From assembly GCF_023544465.1 (NCBI RefSeq), contig NZ_JALPVL010000001.1, positions 806,001 through 870,000 on the forward strand: a DNA stretch of 64,000 bases, written 5' to 3'. Position 1 is the stretch's first letter, and each line of letters begins with the position of its first letter. Positions 8,875-15,517 of the stretch are shown in pieces. The translations under genes were made by a program, and so were the position numbers. The notes beneath the pieces are model-generated. The model made no database searches. It was given only the letters and a program-made list of their open reading frames with translations, and was not told the DNA's origin. The DNA is from Paractinoplanes maris (GTDB taxonomy: Bacteria; Actinomycetota; Actinomycetes; Mycobacteriales; Micromonosporaceae).

Positions 8875-9482
8875 CGCGGCTCCACCGGTTCACTCCGCGA
8901 GGCCGGCTCGCTGAGCGGAGCCGACTCGCCCCGCGCAGCCGACTCGCCCCGCGCAGCCGACTCGCCCCGCGCAGCCGACTCGCCCCGCGCAGCCGACTCG
9001 CCCCGCGGAACCGACTCGCCCCGCGGAACCGGCGTGTCGGAGGAGGAGGAGACGACGTCGGCCGGCGTGCCGTTGACCTCGATCTCCAGCTCACCCGGGG
9101 CGGGCACCACGGGATCGGCCGGGGCGATCGCGGCCTCGCGGGCCTTGCGGAGCACGTCGGCGTCCGCCGTCCGCCCCTCACGCAACGCGATGACCTCGGC
9201 CTCGAGCACGCCGATGAGCTCGCCCTTGTAACCGATGTCATAGGCGGCGCGCTGCAGAGCCTGGTCGACCTGGGCCATCCGGTAGCCGCGCCAGGCGGTG
9301 TCGAACTTCGTGCGGGAGATGTCCTCCTCGCCCAGCGGCCGGTCGCTGGGCAGGGGCACGGCGGCCCCGTCCGGCTCGACGGGCGTCAATGCGTTGTCGC
9401 CGCCGCCGATCATGACGGTCACGCCGAACACGATCGCGGCCACGACCAATGCCACGACGATGAAGAGGAGAAGCTGGCCCAT
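8871..9482 (-). CDS. DivIVA-domain membrane protein with RGES repeats
   Basis: A 203-residue protein with one N-terminal membrane helix (about 2-25, [17 protein letters not shown]) and a DivIVA-like motif ([19 protein letters not shown], about 57-75) followed by a short predicted coiled coil. Most of the C-terminus is low complexity, with six tandem hexapeptides of the type ARGESA. The gene fits the Rv1209-type neighbour of tag. A role at the growing pole or septum is inference. The ATG at 9482 was chosen because the helix follows at once; no clear ribosome site is seen. Confidence 0.75.
   Translation of the reverse strand: MGQLLLFIVVALVVAAIVFGVTVMIGGGDNALTPVEPDGAAVPLPSDRPLGEEDISRTKFDTAWRGYRMAQVDQALQRAAYDIGYKGELIGVLEAEVIALREGRTADADVLRKAREAAIAPADPVVPAPGELEIEVNGTPADVVSSSSDTPVPRGESVPRGESAARGESAARGESAARGESAARGESAPLSEPASRSEPVEPR
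8920..9027 (-). repeat. Six tandem 18-bp units inside the DivIVA-like gene
   Basis: Six units of GCCGACTCGCCCCGCGCA type run head to tail (8920, 8938, 8956, 8974, 8992, 9010). Four are identical; the last two carry CGGA endings. Each encodes six residues (ARGESA/PRGESV). A multiple of three, so copy-number change would keep the frame. Confidence 0.95.
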
Positions 9483-9551
9483 GCGCTGAATGTTGGCATG
9501 TCGGACAGCGCGTGGCGAGCCCGCCACCCCGACACGCCCGGGGACGCGAAC

Positions 9552-9929
9552 TCAGGTCCAGGTCAGGATCTTTTTGCGCCAGGCATAGAGGATGCCGAGC
9601 GCGAGGACGGCCACGAACACGCCCATCTCGGCCACGGTGGCCAAGCCGAACCCGGGCAGGTCGAAAACCACCGCCCACGGGAAGAGAAAAACGGCTTCCA
9701 CGGCGAACAGCACATAGAGGTACGCGTAGACGTAGTAGCGGATCTGCGCCTGGGCCCAGTCGCCGCCGACCGGGTCGACACCGCTCTCGTACGACACATA
9801 CTTGCCCGCGGGCTGCGCCGGAGACGCCGGACGCAGCAGCTTGTTGGCCCCGAAGGCACCCACGAAGACAAGCACGCCGGCCGCCGCCACCAGGCCCAGC
9901 GTCGCGTACGAACCCAGATACCCGTCCAC
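9552..9929 (-). CDS. nuoA: NADH-quinone oxidoreductase subunit A (lone copy)
   Basis: A 125-residue NuoA (ND3-like) membrane subunit of complex I with three predicted helices (about 8-28, 67-90, 95-117). The conserved loop reads KYVSYESGVDPVGGDW and the second helix region is QIRYYVYAYLYVLFAVEAVFLFPW. NuoA is normally the first gene of a 13-14 gene nuo operon; here no other nuo gene follows, as downstream genes are the DivIVA-like and tag group. It is divergent from korAB. In Streptomyces coelicolor a second nuo cluster lies near korAB-like genes, so this may be a remnant of such a cluster. GTG start. Confidence 0.88.
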   Translation of the reverse strand: MDGYLGSYATLGLVAAAGVLVFVGAFGANKLLRPASPAQPAGKYVSYESGVDPVGGDWAQAQIRYYVYAYLYVLFAVEAVFLFPWAVVFDLPGFGLATVAEMGVFVAVLALGILYAWRKKILTWT

Positions 9930-9966
9930 GACCGGTCAGCCTAGCCGGATAGTGGACTCCTGTGGT

Positions 9967-9985
9967 TCAGGACAGCCTTACCTGG
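9967..9985. promoter_or_regulatory. Possible iron-box (IdeR/DmdR-type) between nuoA and korA
   Basis: TCAGGACAGCCTTACCTGG matches the 19-bp actinobacterial iron box (TTAGGTTAGSCTAACCTAA) at 13 of 19 positions, including the AGG...CCT half-sites. It lies between the divergent nuoA and korA starts, both tied to iron-sulfur electron transfer. By-eye match only. Confidence 0.35.
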
Positions 9986-10106
9986 CTACTGTGGTCAACG
10001 GCCTGTCCCGGTCCGTAAGGAGCGGCGACGTAGGCTGGAAGTGACGACAGCGGGCCGGCCCATCGATGTGCTCCCCGCCGGCCGGCGCCCTTGGGAGGTT
10101 GCGAAC

Positions 10107-11960
10107 GTGTCCGCTGGAGCGAAGCGAGTCGAACAGCTGGACCGGGTGGTCATCCGGTTCGCCGGTGACTCGGGCGACGGCATGCAGCTGACCGGTGACC
10201 GATTCACGTCGGAGACCGCACAGCTCGGCAACGACATCTCCACCTTGCCCAACTTCCCGGCCGAGATCCGCGCCCCCGCCGGCACCCTGCCCGGTGTGTC
10301 GAGCTTTCAGGTGCATTTCGCCGACTACGACATTCTGACGCCCGGCGACGCGCCCAACGTGCTGGTCGCGATGAACCCGGCCGCGCTCAAGGCCAACCTG
10401 GCCGACCTGCCGTCCGGTGCCGACATCATCGTCAACACCGACGAGTTCACCAAGCGCAACCTGGCCAAGGTCGGCTACGCGGTCAGCCCGCTCGAGGACG
10501 GCTCGCTGGCCGGCTTCGCGGTGCACCCGGTCGCCCTCACCTCAATGACCGTGGGCGCCCTGGCCGAGCTCGGCGTGGCCAAGAAGGACGGCGAGCGCGC
10601 CAAGAACATGTTCGCGCTGGGCCTGCTCAGCTGGATGTATTCGCGGCCCTTCGAGTCGACGCTGCGCTTCCTCGAGACCAAGTTCGCCAAGCGCCCCGAC
10701 CTGGTCGCGGCCAACAAGGCCGCCTTCCAGGCGGGGTGGAACTTCGGCGAGACGACGGAGAGCTTCACCGTCCGGTACGAGGTCAAGCCGGCCAAGATGA
10801 AGCCGGGTACCTACCGCAACATCACCGGCAATCAGGCGCTCGCGCTGGGCCTGGTGGCGGCGAGTGTCCGCTCCAAGCTGCCGCTCTTCCTGGGCGCCTA
10901 CCCGATCACCCCCGCCTCGGACATCCTGCACGAGCTGTCCAAGCACAAGAAGTTCGGCATCACCACGGTGCAGGCCGAGGACGAGATCGCCGCGATCGGC
11001 GCGGCGGTCGGTGCCTCGTACGGCGGAGCGCTCGGCGTCACCACGACGTCCGGCCCCGGCGTGGCGCTCAAGGGCGAGACCATCTCGCTGGCCATCGCGC
11101 TCGAGCTGCCGCTGGTCATCGTCGACGTGCAGCGGGCCGGCCCGTCCACCGGCATGCCGACCAAGACCGAGCAGGCCGACCTCAACATGGCGCTGTTCGG
11201 CCGGCACGGCGAGGCGCCGCTCGCGGTGATCGCCCCCAAGTCGCCGTCCGACTGCTTCCACGCGGCGATCGAGGCGGCCCGCATCGCGCTGAAATACCGC
11301 ACGCCGGTCATCCTGCTGTCGGACAACTACGTGGCCAACGGCTCCGAGCCCTGGCTGCTGCCGTCGGCCGACGAGCTGCCGGACATCTCGGTCGAGTTCA
11401 CCACCGAGCCCAACGGCGAGGACGGGCGATTCCTGCCCTACCTGCGCGACCCCGAGACGCTGGCCCGGCCGTGGGCCATCCCGGGCACGGCCGGGCTCGA
11501 GCACCGCATCGGCGGGCTGGAGAAGGCCGACAAGACCGGCGACATCTCCTACGACCCGGCCAACCACGAGTTCATGGTGCGGACCCGGGCGCAGCGCATC
11601 GAGACGATCGAGGTGCCCGACGTCGAGGTCGAGGACGCCGACGAGAACGCGCGCGTGCTGGTGCTGGGCTGGGGCTCGACGTATGGGCCGATCGGTGCGG
11701 CGTGCCGGGCGCTGCGGCAGCGCGGGCTCCCGATCGCGCAGGCCCACCTGCGGCACCTCTCGCCGCTGCCGCCCAACCTCGGTGAGGTGCTCGCGGCGTA
11801 CGAAAAGGTTGTGATCCCGGAAATGAACCTGGGCCAGCTGGCCCACGTGATCCGCGCCCGGTTCCTGGTCGACGCGGTCCCCTTCAACCAGGTCAGCGGT
11901 CTGCCCTTCACGGCCGCAACGCTGGAGAACATGCTCGAGGACGTGGTCAAGAATGGCTAG
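10107..11960 (+). CDS. korA: 2-oxoacid:ferredoxin oxidoreductase subunit alpha (gamma-alpha fusion)
   Basis: Large subunit of a KorAB-type enzyme that oxidatively decarboxylates 2-oxoglutarate (or another 2-oxoacid) to acyl-CoA, reducing ferredoxin. The 617-residue protein begins with the gamma domain (RFAGDSGDGMQLTGDRF, about 13-200). The alpha/pyrimidine-binding domain (AYPITPASDILHELSKH, EDEIAAIGAAVGASYGG, TTTSGPGVALKGE) follows, then a C-terminal transketolase-like domain. The GTG at 10107 has GGGAGG 8 nt upstream; an earlier GTG at 10041 lacks one and adds an unconserved segment. It overlaps korB by 8 bases. Confidence 0.93.
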   Translation: MSAGAKRVEQLDRVVIRFAGDSGDGMQLTGDRFTSETAQLGNDISTLPNFPAEIRAPAGTLPGVSSFQVHFADYDILTPGDAPNVLVAMNPAALKANLADLPSGADIIVNTDEFTKRNLAKVGYAVSPLEDGSLAGFAVHPVALTSMTVGALAELGVAKKDGERAKNMFALGLLSWMYSRPFESTLRFLETKFAKRPDLVAANKAAFQAGWNFGETTESFTVRYEVKPAKMKPGTYRNITGNQALALGLVAASVRSKLPLFLGAYPITPASDILHELSKHKKFGITTVQAEDEIAAIGAAVGASYGGALGVTTTSGPGVALKGETISLAIALELPLVIVDVQRAGPSTGMPTKTEQADLNMALFGRHGEAPLAVIAPKSPSDCFHAAIEAARIALKYRTPVILLSDNYVANGSEPWLLPSADELPDISVEFTTEPNGEDGRFLPYLRDPETLARPWAIPGTAGLEHRIGGLEKADKTGDISYDPANHEFMVRTRAQRIETIEVPDVEVEDADENARVLVLGWGSTYGPIGAACRALRQRGLPIAQAHLRHLSPLPPNLGEVLAAYEKVVIPEMNLGQLAHVIRARFLVDAVPFNQVSGLPFTAATLENMLEDVVKNG

Positions 11961-12984
11961 CTCTACGATTCCGCTGACTCCGGTCAAGCTGACCGCCAAG
12001 GACTTCAAGAGCGATCAAGAGGTCCGCTGGTGCCCCGGCTGCGGTGACTACGCGATCCTGGCCGCCGTCCAGGGCTTCATGCCTGAGCTGGGCATCCCGC
12101 GGGAGAACATCGTCTTTGTCTCCGGCATCGGGTGCTCCTCGCGCTTCCCGTACTACATGAACACGTACGGGATGCACTCGATCCACGGACGGGCGCCGGC
12201 CATCGCCACCGGGCTGTCGGTCTCCCGCCCCGATCTGTCGGTCTGGGTCGTCACCGGCGACGGCGACGCGCTCTCGATCGGCGGCAACCACCTGATCCAC
12301 GCGCTGCGCCGCAACGTCAACCTCAAGATCCTGCTGTTCAACAACCGGATCTACGGCCTGACCAAGGGGCAGTACTCGCCGACCTCGGAGCTCGGCAAGA
12401 TCACGAAGTCGACGCCGGCCGGGTCGGCCGACTCGCCGTTCAACCCGATCTCGCTCGCGCTCGGCGCCGAGGCGACCTTCGTCGCCCGCACGATCGACTC
12501 GGACCGCAAGCACCTGCAGTCGGTGCTGCGCGCGGCGGCCGAGCACGAGGGTTCCGCGTTCGTCGAGATCTACCAGAACTGCAACATCTTCAACGACGGC
12601 GCGTTCGAGCTGATCAAGGATTCGACCACCCGGGAGGATCACCTGATCCGCCTCGAGCAGGATCAGCCGATCACCTTCGGCGCCGAGCAGCAGTTCTCGG
12701 TGACCCACCCGGCCGGCAGCTTCGGCCTCAAGGTGGAGGAGGGCGGCGAGGCGCTCGTCCACGACGCCACGGTGGACGACCCGGCGTACGCGTTCGCTCT
12801 TTCGCGCCTGTCCGGTTCCGACCTCGGGACCACGCCGATCGGTGTGTTCCGCAACGTGCGGCGGCCGTCCTACGACGAGCTGATCACCAAGCAGCTGGTC
12901 GACGCCAAGGCCCAGGCCGACGGCACCCCCGAGCAGATGCTCGACGGGCTGCTCGGCAAGGCCGACACCTGGACGATCCTCTAA
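11953..12984 (+). CDS. korB: 2-oxoacid:ferredoxin oxidoreductase subunit beta
   Basis: TPP-binding subunit of KorAB, 343 residues. The iron-sulfur/TPP start is RWCPGCGDYAIL with SGIGCSSRFPYY; the TPP motif is VTGDGDALSIGGNH...NNRIYGLTKGQYSPTS. The cysteines in WCPGC and GIGCSS are those expected to hold the 4Fe-4S cluster. The start overlaps korA, giving coupled synthesis of the two subunits. This pair provides an oxygen-tolerant ferredoxin-linked alternative to 2-oxoglutarate dehydrogenase in many actinobacteria; substrate preference cannot be read from sequence alone. Confidence 0.94.
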   Translation: MASSTIPLTPVKLTAKDFKSDQEVRWCPGCGDYAILAAVQGFMPELGIPRENIVFVSGIGCSSRFPYYMNTYGMHSIHGRAPAIATGLSVSRPDLSVWVVTGDGDALSIGGNHLIHALRRNVNLKILLFNNRIYGLTKGQYSPTSELGKITKSTPAGSADSPFNPISLALGAEATFVARTIDSDRKHLQSVLRAAAEHEGSAFVEIYQNCNIFNDGAFELIKDSTTREDHLIRLEQDQPITFGAEQQFSVTHPAGSFGLKVEEGGEALVHDATVDDPAYAFALSRLSGSDLGTTPIGVFRNVRRPSYDELITKQLVDAKAQADGTPEQMLDGLLGKADTWTIL

Positions 12985-13047
12985 GGACCTTCTGTCGCGG
13001 CACGACCCTCGGTAGGATGCACTCCTCATCGAGGCCGGGGGTCTGCC

Positions 13048-13842
13048 GTGACCGATCCAGCGCTCAACACCGAGGTCGCTCATTCGGCCCGGTTGTGGAA
13101 TTACCTGCTCGGGGGCAAGGACAACTTCGCCGCCGACCGCGAGGCCGCGGAGTACGCACTGGCCCTGATGCCCGAGCTGGTCCAGTCGGCCCGGGCCAAC
13201 CGCGAGTTCCTCGGCCGCGCGGTCCGTCACCTGGCCGTCGAGGCGGGCATCCGCCAGTTCCTCGACATCGGCACCGGCCTGCCCACCGCCGGCAACACCC
13301 ACGAGGTGGCCCAGGCGGTCGCTCCCGACAGCCGTGTCGTCTATGTCGACAACGACCCCATGGTGCTGGTGCACGCCCGCGCCCTGCTGACCAGCACTCC
13401 CGAGGGCGCCACCGACTACATCGACGCCGACCTGCGCAACCCGGCGACCATCCTCGAGAGCGCGGCCCGGACGCTCGACTTCGACCAGCCGGTCGCGATC
13501 ATGCTGCTGGGCATCGTCAACTTCGTGGTCGACGACGCCGAGGCGTACGCCGTGGTCCGCCGCCTGGTCGAGGCGGTGCCGGCCGGCAGCTATCTGGTCA
13601 TGTCGCACCCGACCACCGAGGTCAACGGGCCCGCGGTGGAGGAGTCGATGCGCCAGTGGAACGAGAGCGGCGCGGCGCCGATCACCGCGCGCACGCGGGA
13701 TGAGATCGCCGCCTTCTTCGACGGTCTCGATCTGCTGGAGCCGGGCGTGGTGACGTGCTCGGCGTGGCGGCCCGATCCGGCCCGCCCCGGCATCACCGAC
13801 AAGGTCTCGGAGTTCGCCGGAGTCGGCCGGAAGCCTGCCTAG
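13048..13842 (+). CDS. DUF574 (Methyltransf_19) SAM-dependent methyltransferase
   Basis: A 264-residue protein of an actinobacterial methyltransferase-like family common in many paralogous copies. Landmarks are the N-terminal SARLWNYLLGGKDNF, motif I QFLDIGTGLPTAGNTHE, VVYVDNDPMVLVHAR, and a C-terminal half with LLGIVNFV. Substrates are unknown for the family. The GTG follows GGGGG at 7-nt spacing. It ends 4 bases inside the convergent potassium channel gene. Confidence 0.88.
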   Translation: MTDPALNTEVAHSARLWNYLLGGKDNFAADREAAEYALALMPELVQSARANREFLGRAVRHLAVEAGIRQFLDIGTGLPTAGNTHEVAQAVAPDSRVVYVDNDPMVLVHARALLTSTPEGATDYIDADLRNPATILESAARTLDFDQPVAIMLLGIVNFVVDDAEAYAVVRRLVEAVPAGSYLVMSHPTTEVNGPAVEESMRQWNESGAAPITARTRDEIAAFFDGLDLLEPGVVTCSAWRPDPARPGITDKVSEFAGVGRKPA

Positions 13843-14852
13843 ACGCTGACGTTGACGTCGCTGGTCTCGTCGCGGATGTAGACGATCATGTCGCCGGTCT
13901 CGATGGTGACGATCTGCTCGCCGCCGAGCGGGAGCACCTTGCCCCGGCGGATCAGGGCGACGACCAGCGTCCGCAGCTGACGGGGATTCTGACCCACCTC
14001 GGCCCGCTCGGCGCTGCGCATCGCCAGCGCCATGCCCTGACCGGGAGTCAGCAGATCTTCCACCACGTCGATCAGCGGCGGTGCGGTGGTCGTGAGACCC
14101 AGCAGCCGGCCGGCCGTGGCCGACGAGACGATCACGTGGTGGGCGCCGCTCTGCTTGAGCAGGGCGGCATTCTCCTGCTCGCGGACCGAGGCGATGATCC
14201 GCACCTGCCCGGCGGTCAGCTGGCGGACGGTCAGCGAGATCAGCACCGAGGCCTCGTCGGTGTCGGTCGCGATGATGACCGACTTGCAGTTCTTGACGTC
14301 GGCCTCGAGCAGCACCGCCGACCGGGTCGCGTTGCCCTCGATGGTGACCAGGCCGTTGGACTGGGCCTGGCGCACGCCGTCGGGACGGCTCTCGATGACG
14401 ACGATCCGGTTCTTGGTGTAACCGGCCTCGAGCAGCGCGGCGACCGCGGCCCGGCCCTTGGTGCCGTAACCGCAGATGACGATGTGGTCCTTCAACTGTC
14501 GCCTCCACCGGCTGACAAGCAGGCTGTTGCGATATTGGTCGGTGAGCACCTCGAGGGTGGTGCCGACCAGGATGATCAGGAAGAGCACGCGGGCCGGGGT
14601 GATGAACAGGACGTTCACCAGCCGGGCGTGCGGGGTGAAGGGCGTGATGTCGCCGTACCCGGTGGTGGAGAGCGACACGACCGCGTAGTAGAAGCAGTCG
14701 AGCAGCGTCAGCCCGTCCTCGTTGACGTCCCGGTAACCGTCGCGGTCGAGGTAGATGACGGTCACCGTGGCCAGGACGAGCGCCAGCGCGAGCGCCAGCC
14801 GGATGCTCAGCGCACGAAGAGGGCCCTTCCGGACCCTCGGCAGATGGATCAT
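13839..14852 (-). CDS. Potassium channel with RCK (TrkA-N) domain
   Basis: A 337-residue two-helix K+ channel. TM1 is about 15-35, the pore helix and selectivity filter are STTGYGDITPF (about 62-72), and TM2 is about 80-103. Then follow a cytosolic RCK/TrkA-N domain with a nucleotide loop (VICGYGTKGRAAV) and a TrkA-C-like end (about 260-335). Homotetramer expected, gated by ligand or nucleotide binding at the RCK ring. ATG start. It overlaps the convergent methyltransferase by 4 bases. Confidence 0.92.
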   Translation of the reverse strand: MIHLPRVRKGPLRALSIRLALALALVLATVTVIYLDRDGYRDVNEDGLTLLDCFYYAVVSLSTTGYGDITPFTPHARLVNVLFITPARVLFLIILVGTTLEVLTDQYRNSLLVSRWRRQLKDHIVICGYGTKGRAAVAALLEAGYTKNRIVVIESRPDGVRQAQSNGLVTIEGNATRSAVLLEADVKNCKSVIIATDTDEASVLISLTVRQLTAGQVRIIASVREQENAALLKQSGAHHVIVSSATAGRLLGLTTTAPPLIDVVEDLLTPGQGMALAMRSAERAEVGQNPRQLRTLVVALIRRGKVLPLGGEQIVTIETGDMIVYIRDETSDVNVSV

Positions 14853-15016
14853 GTGATGCCCCGCACGGTGACACCATAGCGATCGAGCCTGGGGCGACTA
14901 TCCAGGACATCACATTAATCATCGTTCAGGAACATCAAGTTCGCGGTTCGGCACACTTCGGAAAAGCGGGATAGACGACCTTGTATGGGTCCGAACCGGG
15001 TTCGAAAACTGCTGAG

Positions 15017-15517
15017 ATGACCCGACGCATCGCTCTCATCCTCGCCCTGGCGCTGGCCCTCGTGGCCCCCGCCGGGAGCGCCTGGGCCACCGCCACCGCC
15101 AAGCCGGACGTCCTGCTCAGCTGGACGCAGCCCACGGCGGCCAGCTACGCCTCCTGGAACGCGGCCCGGCTCGACCGTGGCCCCTGGCAGGAGTACGGCT
15201 TCGACTGGTCGACCGACGACTGCTCGGCCAGCCCCGAACGCCCCCTGGGCTTCAATTTCACCGTCGCCTGCCGGCACCACGACTTCGGCTACCGCAACTA
15301 CAAGGAGCTGGGGACGTTCCGGGCCAACAAGGCTCGCGTCGACGACACTTTCTATGCGGACATGAAGAGGGTCTGCGCGCGGCACCACATCGCCGTGCGG
15401 GCGGCCTGCTACACCGTGGCCTGGACCTACTACCAGGCCGTCCGCGTTTTCGGCTCGGTCGGCTCGGTGCGTCAGGCCGAGCTCGACCGGGCGGCCGCGA
15501 TGATCCGGGAGAATTAG
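15017..15517 (+). CDS. Secreted phospholipase A2 (prokaryotic type)
   Basis: A 166-residue secreted esterase releasing sn-2 fatty acids. The signal peptide (about 1-27) has RRIALILALALALVAPAG and AWA cleavage-like residues. The mature part has the calcium/catalytic pattern of bacterial PLA2: DDCSASPERPLGFNF, then ACRHHDFGYRN with the catalytic His and paired Asp, then a Cys-containing helical end. Four cysteines fit two disulfides, as in the Streptomyces violaceoruber enzyme. The ATG at 15017 is chosen because the signal peptide begins there. It overlaps the convergent regulator gene by 4 bases. Confidence 0.88.
   Translation: MTRRIALILALALALVAPAGSAWATATAKPDVLLSWTQPTAASYASWNAARLDRGPWQEYGFDWSTDDCSASPERPLGFNFTVACRHHDFGYRNYKELGTFRANKARVDDTFYADMKRVCARHHIAVRAACYTVAWTYYQAVRVFGSVGSVRQAELDRAAAMIREN

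Noticed and set aside
11947..14922. Very long minus-strand reading frame opposite korB and the DUF574 gene
   Set aside because: It has no family features and lies over well-supported genes on the plus strand and out of frame with the channel gene; such shadows are normal at this GC content.
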